From NCBI GenBank assembly GCA_902524245.1, contig CABZCN010000001.1:248001-312000 (forward strand): a stretch of 64,000 nucleotides of DNA, written 5' to 3'. Under the pieces are notes generated by a model. That model searched no databases. It worked only from the letters and a program-made list of their open reading frames with translations, and was not told the DNA's origin. Positions 51,752 through 61,048 of this stretch are shown here, one piece after another; within the stretch, counting starts at the first letter, position 1, and every line of letters starts with the position of its first letter. Source of the DNA: an uncultured Alphaproteobacteria bacterium (lineage in GTDB: Bacteria > Pseudomonadota > Alphaproteobacteria > HIMB59). The translations under genes and the position numbers were made by a program.

Positions 51752-53551
51752 TTATTCATTATCACCTATTTTTAATGCCTCAAAAAAAGCAGTCTGCGGA
51801 ATTTCGACATTACCAAATTGTTTCATTCTTTTCTTTCCTTTTTTTTGTTTTTCCAAAAGTTTTTTCTTTCTACTCACATCTCCGCCATAAAGTTTAGCAG
51901 TCACATCTTTTCTAAAAGCTTTAATGGTTTCTCTTGCTATAATTTTTCCATAAATTGCAGCCTGAATTGGTATTTGAAAGTTTTGTCTTGGAATTAAATC
52001 TTTTAGCTTATTACAAATTCTTCTACCAATCGTTTCAGCTCTTGTTTTATGAACTATATTTGAAAATGCATCAACAGTTTCTGAATTAACAAGAATATTT
52101 AGTTTTACTAGATCTCCTTCAAAATAATCGTAGACCTGATAATCAAAACTAGCATAACCTTTTGAATAAGATTTTAATTTGTCATAAAAGTCTATAACGA
52201 TTTCATTCAAAGGTAATTCCATTTCTAGGATAGCTCTGTTGTTTTGTATGTTTAAGTTTTTTTGTTTACCTCTTTTTTCAATACAAAGTGTTATTACAGT
52301 GCCCAAATAATCCTGTGGGACTATTATAGTAGATTTAACCCATGGTTCTAAAATTTTATCTATTTCAGCTGGATCAGGTAGTTCAGAGGGATTTCTTATT
52401 ACAATTTCGTTTTTATTTCTGTCAATTACTTTATATACAACTCCTGGAGCAGTAGTAATTAAATCTAAATCAAATTCTCTTCTAAGCCTTTCTGTTGTAA
52501 CCTCTAGGTGAAGCAAACCTAAAAAACCACACCTAAAACCATAACCTAAAGCAGCACTAGTTTCATTTTCATATGTAAAACTTGAGTCATTTAAAGCAAG
52601 TTTTTCAAAACTCTCTTTGAGTCTCTCATAATCTGATGTATCAACAGGATATATCCCACAAAACACGACTGGTAATGAGGGCTTGAAACCTGGAAGTGGT
52701 TTTATTTTTTGATCATTTAATTCTGCTATTGTGTCACCGACCTTACAGTCAGCAACTGACTTTATACTAGCATTAATAAAACCTATTTCTCCTGGACCTA
52801 ATTCATCACAATAATTTATTTCAGGTGTGAAATATCCAATTCTATCGATATTGTATTGTTGATTATTAGATAAAAACTTAACCTTCATTCCCTTTTTCAT
52901 AACACCATCAAGAACTCTAACCAAAACTGTTACTCCTAAATAATTATCGTACCAACTGTCCACTAAGAGGGCCTTGAGATTTTTTTCATTTGTATTTGGA
53001 GAGGGTAGTTTTTCTACAATCTGATCTAATAAATCTTCAACTCCAAATCCAGTTTTTGCAGAAACGAGACGAGCTTCTGAAGTATCTATTCCTATTGTTT
53101 GTTCAATATCTTCTTTTACTCTTTCTGGCTCGGATGCAGGTAAATCTGCTTTGTTGAGAACTGGAAGTATCTCATGATTTACATCTATTGCCTGATAAGC
53201 ATTTGCGAGAGTTTGTGCCTCAACACCCTGAGTGCTGTCAACAACTAAAACTGAGCCTTCGCAAGCTGATAGTGATCTTGAAACTTCATAGGAAAAATCA
53301 ACGTGTCCAGGTGTATCAAGTATATTAAGTTGATATTCATCGCCTTTTTTATTCTTATAGTTTAATCTTACTGTTTGAGCTTTTATAGTAATCCCCCTTT
53401 CTCTTTCAATCTCCATTGAGTCCAAGACTTGGTCTTTTTTGGTCCTGTCATCCATCCCTCCACAAATTTCAATTATTCTGTCCGCCAGAGTGGATTTACC
53501 ATGATCAATATGAGCTATTATCGAAAAATTTCTAATTTTAGAAATTTCCAT
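51752..53551 (-). CDS. lepA: Elongation factor 4 (LepA), ribosomal back-translocase GTPase
   Basis: This is a 599-residue GTPase of full length. Motifs are [14 protein letters not shown] (G1, about 13-26), [13 protein letters not shown] (G2), [17 protein letters not shown] (G3), NKADLPAS (G4), and the LepA C-terminal [20 protein letters not shown] near 572-591. It acts on stalled or mis-translocated ribosomes. Its ATG overlaps the pheT stop (TAATG), and tRNA-Ser follows within four bases. Confidence 0.97.
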   Translation of the reverse strand: MEISKIRNFSIIAHIDHGKSTLADRIIEICGGMDDRTKKDQVLDSMEIERERGITIKAQTVRLNYKNKKGDEYQLNILDTPGHVDFSYEVSRSLSACEGSVLVVDSTQGVEAQTLANAYQAIDVNHEILPVLNKADLPASEPERVKEDIEQTIGIDTSEARLVSAKTGFGVEDLLDQIVEKLPSPNTNEKNLKALLVDSWYDNYLGVTVLVRVLDGVMKKGMKVKFLSNNQQYNIDRIGYFTPEINYCDELGPGEIGFINASIKSVADCKVGDTIAELNDQKIKPLPGFKPSLPVVFCGIYPVDTSDYERLKESFEKLALNDSSFTYENETSAALGYGFRCGFLGLLHLEVTTERLRREFDLDLITTAPGVVYKVIDRNKNEIVIRNPSELPDPAEIDKILEPWVKSTIIVPQDYLGTVITLCIEKRGKQKNLNIQNNRAILEMELPLNEIVIDFYDKLKSYSKGYASFDYQVYDYFEGDLVKLNILVNSETVDAFSNIVHKTRAETIGRRICNKLKDLIPRQNFQIPIQAAIYGKIIARETIKAFRKDVTAKLYGGDVSRKKKLLEKQKKGKKRMKQFGNVEIPQTAFFEALKIGDNE

Positions 53552-55944
53552 TAGCTTCTAATTTTTGCTTTAAATTTATTTGTTACTTTTTCTAAAATAT
53601 TTTTATGTAATTGTTCTAAATCTTTTTCTTCAAGAGTTTTTTCTTTAGATTGAATAGTAACCCTAAATGTTACACTTTTACTATCATCACCTAAGTCTTT
53701 TGCTACATATAAATCAAAAAATTCTACATTTTTGATTAAGTTTTTATCTAAACCTTTGACGTATCTCTGTACTTCATAAAGATTTTGCTCCTTTTCGAAT
53801 AAAAAAGAAAAGTCTTTTTCACTGTACTGAAATTGGGAGTCTAGGATATTTATACTGTTAGCTCTACTAATTGAGTCAATCGGAAGGTTTTCAAAAAATA
53901 ATTCAATTGCATAACAGTTTTTTAGTTTAGAAAATTCCTCCATAATTAATGGGTGAACTTTTCCATATCTAGCTATTAATTTTTTTCCCATAAATAGTTC
54001 GGCAGACTGACCTGGGTGATATGTATTTGAAGTTGATCTTGATATGTTAAATTGTTTTATGTCAAAATTTAATGAACTTATTAATATTGAGGTTAATTCT
54101 GTTAGAGAGTAAAAATTAAATTCTTCAGACTTGTAAATAGAGTTTGTATTTTTTTCAGTTGAAATAAGCAATGATAGAATATTTTCTTGTGATTGAGGTG
54201 AATTATAAATAGGTCCAATTTCAAATAATTGAATATTTTTATAACCTTTTTTAAAATTTAATTCTGCACTTTCTAAATGGTTAAATATCATTGAATTTCT
54301 CATATAAGATTGATCATCACTGATTGCATTTGAAATTTTTAAGGATTTATCTCCTTTAAGGATTTCTTGAGCTCTAATTGAGTGAAAAGAAAATGTTATA
54401 ACTTCAGAAATTCCATTAGATATTAGGGTTTTTTTAAGTTTTTTTATTGATTTATATTTCTTATTTGTTGATGAATTATCAATCTTATCAATATCATCGA
54501 TTGATACAGAGGGCACACTTTGTTTAATATTTTCGTATCCATAAATTCTTATGATTTCTTCAACTATATCGATTTTGTTTTTAACATCATTCCTCCATGA
54601 TGGTACTAAGACTTCACATTCCTTTTCATTACTTTTATTAATTTGAAATTTAAGATCTTTTAATATTTTGATTTGTTTTTGCGGATCTAGTTCTAAACCA
54701 ATAGTCTTATTAAAATAATCAAATTTATAATTTATTTTATGCTCAAAATTATCTAATTTTCCAGCTTCAATATTTTTACTTACTAAGCCCCCACATATTT
54801 TATTTATTAAATATGATGCATATTCCAAACCTTCAATGACCATATTTTTATCTAATCCTCTTTCAAAACGATACCTGGCATCTGAATTTATTCCAAGAGT
54901 TCTACCAGTTTGTGCAACACTATTCGGATTAAAAAGAGCAACCTCAAGAAATACATTTTTAGTATCATCTGTGCATCCGCTGTAGTCCCCTCCTATAATC
55001 CCTGCTATAGCGAGTGCATTATCTCCATCGGCTATCACGGTTGTATTTTTATCTAAAGTGTATTCTTTATTATCTAAAGCAAGAATTCTTTCATTCGCAT
55101 TTGCAAGCCTCATATCAAGTTTTTTTCCAATTTTATCTGCATCAAAAACGTGTAAAGGTCTTCCTAAATCAATAGTGATATAATTTGTTATATCAACTAA
55201 AGCGTTTATAGGTCTTAATCCAAGGCTAATAAGTTTTTTTTGTAACCATTCAGGAGATTTAGAATTATTTACATTTTTAAAATATCTACTTACTACATAT
55301 TCACAGCTATTATCATCATTGTTAATATTCCAAATGATTGGGCTTGCAAATTCTAACTGATTTATTTTTTTAAAATTCAAAGGCTTTAGTTTACCAACAC
55401 CTTTAGCTGAAAGATCTCTAGCAATACCTCTAACACCAAGGCAATCTCCTCTATTAGGTGTAATACCTATCTCGAAAATAGGATCATTTAACTTCAAAGC
55501 TTCAACTGCTGAGGTACCATTTTGAAAATCATCCAATAACTCAATAATGCCCTCATGATCATCACTTAAGTTAAGCTCCCTCTCAGACAAAAGCATACCC
55601 TCAGATATTTCACCTCGAATTTTTCCTTTTTTTAAATTTATCTGTGTTCCTGGAATATACATGCCATCTTTGGCAAATATTCCTTTTAGTCCCTTCTTTA
55701 CATTATTTGCTCCACAGATTACCTGATAGATATTGGTTCCATCATCAACTTTACAGATATTTAATCTATCTGCATTAGGATGTTTTCTAAAATCTTTTAT
55801 GGTTGCTACAACAAACTTTGAGTATTCTGAATAGTCAGTCAAGCTCTCAAGTTCAAGACCTAAATTTGTAAGAGCTTCACCAATTTCATTTGCATCTTTA
55901 TCTGTCTCTAAATGATCACACAACCAACTATAACTAAACTTCAC
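53551..55944 (-). CDS. pheT: Phenylalanyl-tRNA synthetase, beta subunit
   Basis: This 797-residue subunit charges tRNA-Phe together with PheS. The N-terminal tRNA-binding domain has [18 protein letters not shown] (about 53-70). The B3/B4 editing region has [20 protein letters not shown], and the catalytic-like B6-B7 region [20 protein letters not shown]. The C-terminal FDX-ACB domain ends [20 protein letters not shown]. It starts with GTG overlapping the pheS stop (TAGTG, 55942-55946). Confidence 0.96.
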   Translation of the reverse strand: MKFSYSWLCDHLETDKDANEIGEALTNLGLELESLTDYSEYSKFVVATIKDFRKHPNADRLNICKVDDGTNIYQVICGANNVKKGLKGIFAKDGMYIPGTQINLKKGKIRGEISEGMLLSERELNLSDDHEGIIELLDDFQNGTSAVEALKLNDPIFEIGITPNRGDCLGVRGIARDLSAKGVGKLKPLNFKKINQLEFASPIIWNINNDDNSCEYVVSRYFKNVNNSKSPEWLQKKLISLGLRPINALVDITNYITIDLGRPLHVFDADKIGKKLDMRLANANERILALDNKEYTLDKNTTVIADGDNALAIAGIIGGDYSGCTDDTKNVFLEVALFNPNSVAQTGRTLGINSDARYRFERGLDKNMVIEGLEYASYLINKICGGLVSKNIEAGKLDNFEHKINYKFDYFNKTIGLELDPQKQIKILKDLKFQINKSNEKECEVLVPSWRNDVKNKIDIVEEIIRIYGYENIKQSVPSVSIDDIDKIDNSSTNKKYKSIKKLKKTLISNGISEVITFSFHSIRAQEILKGDKSLKISNAISDDQSYMRNSMIFNHLESAELNFKKGYKNIQLFEIGPIYNSPQSQENILSLLISTEKNTNSIYKSEEFNFYSLTELTSILISSLNFDIKQFNISRSTSNTYHPGQSAELFMGKKLIARYGKVHPLIMEEFSKLKNCYAIELFFENLPIDSISRANSINILDSQFQYSEKDFSFLFEKEQNLYEVQRYVKGLDKNLIKNVEFFDLYVAKDLGDDSKSVTFRVTIQSKEKTLEEKDLEQLHKNILEKVTNKFKAKIRS

Positions 55945-56993
55945 TAAAAATCTCCTATTGTAAAGCCATTGCTAGCTATCCAATTTAAGTTTCCACTAAA
56001 AAATGATCTAATATCTGTTAGCCCATACTTTAACATTGTGATTCTGTCTAAACCCACTCCAAATGCAAAACCTTGATAGATATTCGTATCTACATTGCAG
56101 TTCTCTAGTACTATAGGGTTCACCATTCCACATCCAAGAATCTCAAGCCAACGATCGCCTTGACCTAATTGAATTTTGTTATTCACAATCTCGTAAGCAA
56201 TATCCATTTCAGCAGAAGGTTCAGTAAAAGGAAAGTAGCTAGGTCGAAATCTTACTTTTAAATTCTGAACATTAAAAAATTGTTTACAGAATTCAATTAG
56301 AGTGCCCTTCAAATCTCCCATATTTGCATTCTCATTAATAAACAAGCCCTCAACTTGATGAAACATTGGAGAATGTGTTGAGTCAGAGTCACACCTATAT
56401 GTTCTTCCAGGAGCAATTATTTTGACTGGGGGGTTTTGATTTAATAACGTTCTAATTTGAACTGGGCTAGTGTGTGTTCGTAAAACGTAGGGCTTACCTT
56501 CTTTATCCTTGTCATCTACATAAAATGTATCCTGCATTTCACGTGCAGGATGATTTTCAGGGATATTTAATGCTGAAAAATTGAAAAAATCTGTCTCGAT
56601 ATCAGGGCCTTCGGCAACAGAATAACCCATTGATCCAAAAATAGTGATAACCTCATCAAATGTTTTTGATATTGGATGAGCCTTCGAGGCTATAGAATTT
56701 GGTGGAGGGAAACTTATATCTAAATATTCGTTTTTTAATTTAGAGTTTATTTCTTCAATTTTTAAATCGTTAAATTTATTTTTGATAAGATTATCAACTT
56801 CAATTCTTAGTAAATTTAATTTTGAACCTGAAGATATTTTTTCTTCTAAAGAAAGATCCTTAAGACTTTTCAATAACTCAGTTATTTTCCCCTTTTTTCC
56901 TAGGTAAGCTACTTTAACGTTTTGTAATTCTTGTTGGCTAGAGCTTTGCTCTATTTCTTTAGTAACTTCATTTAGGACTTTTTTAATGTCCAT
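55944..56993 (-). CDS. pheS: Phenylalanyl-tRNA synthetase, alpha subunit
   Basis: This is the 349-residue catalytic subunit. N-terminal coiled-coil domain to about residue 85, then class II motifs: HPISKTFDEVITIFGSMGYS, DTFYVDDKDKEGKPYVLRTH, GRTYRCDSDSTHSPMFHQVE (motif 2) and GFAFGVGLDRITMLKYGLTD (motif 3). Usual length. Seven bases follow rplT, and it overlaps pheT. Part of the infC-rpmI-rplT-pheST order. Confidence 0.96.
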   Translation of the reverse strand: MDIKKVLNEVTKEIEQSSSQQELQNVKVAYLGKKGKITELLKSLKDLSLEEKISSGSKLNLLRIEVDNLIKNKFNDLKIEEINSKLKNEYLDISFPPPNSIASKAHPISKTFDEVITIFGSMGYSVAEGPDIETDFFNFSALNIPENHPAREMQDTFYVDDKDKEGKPYVLRTHTSPVQIRTLLNQNPPVKIIAPGRTYRCDSDSTHSPMFHQVEGLFINENANMGDLKGTLIEFCKQFFNVQNLKVRFRPSYFPFTEPSAEMDIAYEIVNNKIQLGQGDRWLEILGCGMVNPIVLENCNVDTNIYQGFAFGVGLDRITMLKYGLTDIRSFFSGNLNWIASNGFTIGDF

Positions 56994-57000
56994 TTTTAAT

Positions 57001-57360
57001 CTAGTTGGCTAAATTAGCCTTGGCTTTCTCAACAATTGATTTAAAAGCAGCGGGTTCATGAAATGCAATTTCAGAGAGAATTTTTCTATTGATTTCAATG
57101 TTTGCTTTTTTTAATCCATCAATAAATTTTGCATAAGTTAGACCATGTTCTCTAACACCGGCATTAATTCTTTGGATCCACAATCCTCTAAAATCTCTTT
57201 TCTTATTTCTTCTATCACGATATGCGTATTGGAGAGCTTTATCCATACTTTGTGTTGCTACTCTATAAACATTTTTTCTTCTCCCACGATGACCTTTTGT
57301 AAATTCAAAAACTTTTTTATGTTTAGCTCTTGCTGTAACACCTCTTTTAACTCTTGGCAT
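57001..57360 (-). CDS. rplT: 50S ribosomal protein L20
   Basis: This 119-residue, very basic protein starts [20 protein letters not shown] and contains [20 protein letters not shown] and [20 protein letters not shown]. Standard length. Binds 23S rRNA early in 50S assembly and, in other bacteria, represses its own operon. A GGAGAG ribosome site precedes the ATG; 16 bases follow rpmI. Confidence 0.97.
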   Translation of the reverse strand: MPRVKRGVTARAKHKKVFEFTKGHRGRRKNVYRVATQSMDKALQYAYRDRRNKKRDFRGLWIQRINAGVREHGLTYAKFIDGLKKANIEINRKILSEIAFHEPAAFKSIVEKAKANLAN

Positions 57361-57376
57361 AATATCTCTCCTTTAC

Positions 57377-57577
57377 CTATTTAGAATATGGCATCATTGA
57401 ATCAATTATTACTGATGCAGATTTTGATAAAACCCTTGTACCTTTAGAATTTCTGATAAAAGAGTTTGTTCTTTTGGACATGCCATGGCGTTTACCAACG
57501 TTTCCGACAACTAATTTTCCTGATGAGGATTTTTTAAAGCGTTTTTTGACGCTACTTTTTGTTTTAAGTTTGGGCAT
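57377..57577 (-). CDS. rpmI: 50S ribosomal protein L35
   Basis: This is a 66-residue basic protein. Sequence [20 protein letters not shown], then [20 protein letters not shown] matches L35. Good GGAG ribosome site upstream. Second gene of the infC operon. Confidence 0.96.
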   Translation of the reverse strand: MPKLKTKSSVKKRFKKSSSGKLVVGNVGKRHGMSKRTNSFIRNSKGTRVLSKSASVIIDSMMPYSK

Positions 57578-57669
57578 TTAATCTCCTTTTGAGTAAATTA
57601 TTAAGGTCTTAAGGCATACCCTTTTAAAAGCCCCTTCAACCAACTGAGGTCAATTTGATATCATATAAT
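57578..57669 (-). promoter_or_regulatory. infC-rpmI spacer, possible L20-type leader
   Basis: The 92-base spacer is long for this compact genome. The transcribed strand carries GC-richer islands (GAAGGGGC, GGGTATGCC) and the repeated TTAAGG either side of TC. L20 represses rpmI-rplT through this position in other bacteria. I cannot draw a convincing pseudoknot by eye, so the leader call rests on location. Confidence 0.3.
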
Positions 57670-58215
57670 TTATTTGGGTGCAACTACGAGGAAAGCTTGT
57701 CTTCCTTCGATTTTAGGTTCCATTTCAACTCTAATAAGTTCTCCCAAATCAGTTTTTACTCTTTTAAGCATATCAATACCTAAATTAGAATGTTCCATCT
57801 CTCTACCCTTAAATCTCAAGCTGAATTTCACTCTGTTTCCCTCTTTTAAAAATTTCTGAGCATTTCTGATTTTAACTTGGTAATCATGCTCTCCTGTGCC
57901 AGGTCTAATTTTAAGCTCTTTAGTTTCAATTACTTTTTGTTTCTTTTTTGCTTCATTTTTTTTCTTCTGTTCTTGATACTTAAATTTTCCATAGTCTACT
58001 ATTTTACAAACTGGAGGATTATTATTTGGAGCTATCTCTACTAAATCCATACCTCTACCTTTAGCAATGTCTAAGGCTTCATTTTTTTTCATAACTCCTA
58101 ATTGCTCCCCATCATCAAGAATAACCCTAACATCCGCCGCAGAAATAAAATTATTTATCTTGTGGAGGTCTTTTTTGCCACGAAAATAATTATTTCTTTG
58201 GTAAGGTTTATTCAA
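57670..58215 (-). CDS. infC: Translation initiation factor IF-3
   Basis: This 181-residue factor keeps 30S and 50S apart and proofreads start codons. N-domain AADVRVILDDGEQLGVMKKN, MDLVEIAPNNNPPVCKIVDY and KYQEQKKKNEAKKKQKVIET as linker; C-domain ELKIRPGTGEHDYQVKIRNA. No ATG exists at the expected start. TTG at 58215 gives the coordinates used here, but ATT lies directly before it in frame (58216-58218). AUU is the known autoregulatory infC start in E. coli. No clear ribosome site precedes either codon. Confidence 0.94.
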   Translation of the reverse strand: MNKPYQRNNYFRGKKDLHKINNFISAADVRVILDDGEQLGVMKKNEALDIAKGRGMDLVEIAPNNNPPVCKIVDYGKFKYQEQKKKNEAKKKQKVIETKELKIRPGTGEHDYQVKIRNAQKFLKEGNRVKFSLRFKGREMEHSNLGIDMLKRVKTDLGELIRVEMEPKIEGRQAFLVVAPK

Positions 58216-58286
58216 AATATTATATGTAAGAGAAAAGAAAAGAACTTTGCAATTATAAATTTCCTAGTGATTGCTTAAATAAAATC

Positions 58287-58316
58287 ATTTTAGGATTATT
58301 AGCAAAGATAGGTCAA
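58287..58316 (-). promoter_or_regulatory. Promoter of the infC operon
   Basis: On the minus strand, TTGACC (58316-58311) and TAAAAT (58292-58287) are 18 bases apart, a near-consensus sigma-70 promoter. Transcription would start near 58280, giving about a 62-base leader for infC. The unit would run through rpmI, rplT, pheS, pheT, lepA and tRNA-Ser. Confidence 0.55.
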
Positions 58317-58329
58317 TTGTAAATATAAA

Positions 58330-59238
58330 TTATTTTAATATTTGTTCTATTTTATTGATAATAGTGTTCACACTAATATTTTTTACGTTAGATGCTGTAA
58401 TTTTATGTAAATTATTCCCTAGAGGGTAACATGATCGTGAAATTTCGTTATCATTTGCTAACCAAATTACGTTTTTATTTGTAAGACCTGCTATATGGGC
58501 TGGCCCTGTATCATTTGTAAGGATTAGCTCAGACGACATGCATAATTGATAGAAATCCTCAATCTTTGATTCATTAATTTTATTTTTAGAGTCTGGACAC
58601 AATTTAATTATTTCATTAATTGTATTTATATCCAAATCAGATCCTGTCAGATAAATTTCATAGTTTCTACTAACTAAATACTTTGCCACTTCAGCATATT
58701 TATCTGAAGGCCATTTTTTATATTCTCCAGATTTAGAGGTCCCTGGGATAAAAATTACTTTTTTTGATTGTTTTGTATTACCTTTAAGCATCCAACTTAA
58801 ATCAGGCTTTAAGTAGGTATTTATTTCCAAATATTTTAATTGTTCTTGATGATTTTTAGTGATGTGTTGAACACCAAGTTTTTTTTGCTTATATTTGTAA
58901 TCTGAAAATTTTCTTGCAGATAATATTTTACATTTAGTAAATATCTTAATAAACAAATTATAAATTTCTGTTCTTGTTGAGTTTTGTAAATCAATTAATA
59001 AATCTATTTTTTTTTCTTTAATTTTTTTCAAAATATTTTTTACTGAAGGGAAAATTGATATCCTATTATCAACTAAAATTTCATTCACATAAGGTAAGTT
59101 TCCAAAAATTTGTTTATAGTTAGACTGTGTAAGTAAATATATGTTCGAGTTTGGATAATTTTCTCTTAGTGTTTTAATAGCTCCAAATGATAAGACTAAA
59201 TCACCAAGTGAACCATGTTTAATTACTAGAATATTCAT
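58330..59238 (-). CDS. GT9 family glycosyltransferase (heptosyltransferase-like)
   Basis: This is a 302-residue GT-B enzyme. MNILVIKHGSLGDLVLSFGA is the classic WaaC/WaaF/WaaQ-type start; further motifs are IDLLIDLQNSTRTEIYNLF, VIFIPGTSKSGEYKKWPSDK, ELILTNDTGPAHIAGLTNKN. It would transfer a heptose or related sugar in lipopolysaccharide core synthesis. It overlaps the end of the GT4 gene by four bases and its stop is 114 bp from infC. Confidence 0.87.
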   Translation of the reverse strand: MNILVIKHGSLGDLVLSFGAIKTLRENYPNSNIYLLTQSNYKQIFGNLPYVNEILVDNRISIFPSVKNILKKIKEKKIDLLIDLQNSTRTEIYNLFIKIFTKCKILSARKFSDYKYKQKKLGVQHITKNHQEQLKYLEINTYLKPDLSWMLKGNTKQSKKVIFIPGTSKSGEYKKWPSDKYAEVAKYLVSRNYEIYLTGSDLDINTINEIIKLCPDSKNKINESKIEDFYQLCMSSELILTNDTGPAHIAGLTNKNVIWLANDNEISRSCYPLGNNLHKITASNVKNISVNTIINKIEQILK

Positions 59239-60329
59239 GAATTAATTAAATGATTATAAATGCCTAAAGTTTTTCTGCACATGAGATCAGATGAGTAATT
59301 TTTTTCTACATAAGATCTTCCTTTTTTTGATATTTCTTTATAATTTTTTAAAGCGTATTTAAAAGTTTTTTGGAATGATTTAAAAGAGTATACATCAAAT
59401 AACAAATTTTTATTAAAATTGAAAAGTTGCTCTTTAGTACCACCTTGATTAGGAGCTATAACAACTTTAGATACGGATAATGCCTCAGAAACAGTTCTAC
59501 CAAACCCTTCGGGTCTCTTAGAGATATTTACAACCAAGTATGCCTCTTGATACAGTTTTTTTACATCTAATGTGGGTTTATGAATTATAATTTTTTTTGA
59601 TATATTTAATTTATTAATTAGTAATTGTATTTTTTTTTCTTCTTTACTTTTATTTAAAGATATTATGTGAATATTGAATGTATCTTTGTGCATTTGCTGC
59701 AATAATGAAAAGTAATTTAGTAATAATTCATGCCCTTTCCAACTTGAAATTCTTGAGGGTATAAAAATATTTTTACTGATAAGTTTTTTTCTCGATGGTG
59801 AAAAGTAATTTGTATCTACACCTCTTGGAATAACATGTAGTTTAGTTTTATCATTAAATTTATGCTCATATGTTTTTTTGACAAAATTTGAGTTAAATAT
59901 AACAGCATCACCTTTCAATAAAAAACTGTTATACCAATCTTTTAAAAATGACTTTGAATCATATTTGTTGTGAACACTTGTAACAACTTTTATATTTAAA
60001 TTTTTAATATAATTAATAAGAAAAAAAGCTGGTGCTCTTGAAGAGATATGTACTAAGTTTATTTTTTTTTGTTTAATTAATTGATTAATTTGGTTTTTAA
60101 TTTTATTTTGATCGAAAATATTTTTAAATTTTAAATTATTTAATTTTATTATTTTTAGACCTTTAATATCAAAATTTTTGTTGCTACTTTCACATAAAAT
60201 ATAGTTATCAATTTTTTTTTTATTGAGATATTTTGCAATATCTCTAACACCAGTTTCAATACCTCCTATTCCCATAGATGGAATTATTTGTAAACAAGTT
60301 ATTTTTTTTGTATTTTTAATTTGTGTCAA
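59235..60329 (-). CDS. GT4 family glycosyltransferase
   Basis: This 364-residue GT-B transferase starts ITCLQIIPSMGIGGIETGVR and has KLHVIPRGVDTNYFSPSRK, IFIPSRISSWKGHELLLNYF and RPEGFGRTVSEALSVSKVVI with the EX7E-type nucleotide-sugar site. The start is TTG at 60329; no in-frame ATG exists before residue 19, and that one would cut the first strand. It overlaps the divergent hydrolase start by seven bases. Functions with the GT9 gene downstream in surface glycan synthesis. Confidence 0.85.
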   Translation of the reverse strand: MTQIKNTKKITCLQIIPSMGIGGIETGVRDIAKYLNKKKIDNYILCESSNKNFDIKGLKIIKLNNLKFKNIFDQNKIKNQINQLIKQKKINLVHISSRAPAFFLINYIKNLNIKVVTSVHNKYDSKSFLKDWYNSFLLKGDAVIFNSNFVKKTYEHKFNDKTKLHVIPRGVDTNYFSPSRKKLISKNIFIPSRISSWKGHELLLNYFSLLQQMHKDTFNIHIISLNKSKEEKKIQLLINKLNISKKIIIHKPTLDVKKLYQEAYLVVNISKRPEGFGRTVSEALSVSKVVIAPNQGGTKEQLFNFNKNLLFDVYSFKSFQKTFKYALKNYKEISKKGRSYVEKNYSSDLMCRKTLGIYNHLINS

Positions 60330-61048
60330 AACTAAGCTTTTATAAAAAAGATGATGTTAAAATATCTTATAGATATTACAAAAGAAGTAAAAAAACTCTG
60401 ATCTTTTTACATGGCTTATTATCAAATATGAGTGGTAAAAAGTCCAAATTTTTAAATAATTATTGCAAAAAAAATAAAATTTCATATTTGTGTTTTGATT
60501 TTCAAGGGCATGGCAAGTCTAGCGGTGAATTTACTAACTTTGGTATTAGTGATTGGTATAATGATTTAGACAATATTATAAAATACCTAAAAATAAAAAA
60601 TATTATTCTGGTTGGCAGCAGTATGGGTGGATGGGTTGCTATTATATATGCTTTGATACATCCAAGAAAAGTTAAGAAACTTATTGGCATAGCCCCTGCA
60701 CCAGATTTTACTACAAAGTTAATTTGGAAAAATTTTAATACTCATCAAAAAAATAAAATTAAAAATAATAAGATCGTTAAACAAAAAGTTAGTTCTGATT
60801 TTAATTATTATTACTCTCCAGCACTTTTTAAAAGAAGTAAAAAATATCTAATTGAAAAGATTAAGGGTAATTTTCTAGGAGAAACTATTTTCCTTCACGG
60901 GGGCCAAGATAAAGCTGTTCCATATGGATATAATGACATTTTCAATTTTAGTAATAAATTTAAAAACTTTAAGAATATTTTAATCAAACATGCAGATCAT
61001 AGCCTGTCTGATAAAGAGAGTTTAATAACACTATCTAAATTTATTTAA
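60323..61048 (+). CDS. Alpha/beta hydrolase
   Basis: This 241-residue alpha/beta-fold hydrolase shows oxyanion region LIFLHGLLSNMSGKKS (about 26-41), nucleophile elbow VGSSMGGWVAI (serine near 97), acid region FLHGGQDKAVPYGY and catalytic histidine in IKHADHSLSDKES. Probably an esterase or acylhydrolase in the cytoplasm. Start GTG at 60323; a nearby ATG at 60351 is out of frame. It is divergent from GT4 with overlapping starts and overlaps the gltB stop by four bases. Confidence 0.83.
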   Translation: MSKLSFYKKDDVKISYRYYKRSKKTLIFLHGLLSNMSGKKSKFLNNYCKKNKISYLCFDFQGHGKSSGEFTNFGISDWYNDLDNIIKYLKIKNIILVGSSMGGWVAIIYALIHPRKVKKLIGIAPAPDFTTKLIWKNFNTHQKNKIKNNKIVKQKVSSDFNYYYSPALFKRSKKYLIEKIKGNFLGETIFLHGGQDKAVPYGYNDIFNFSNKFKNFKNILIKHADHSLSDKESLITLSKFI

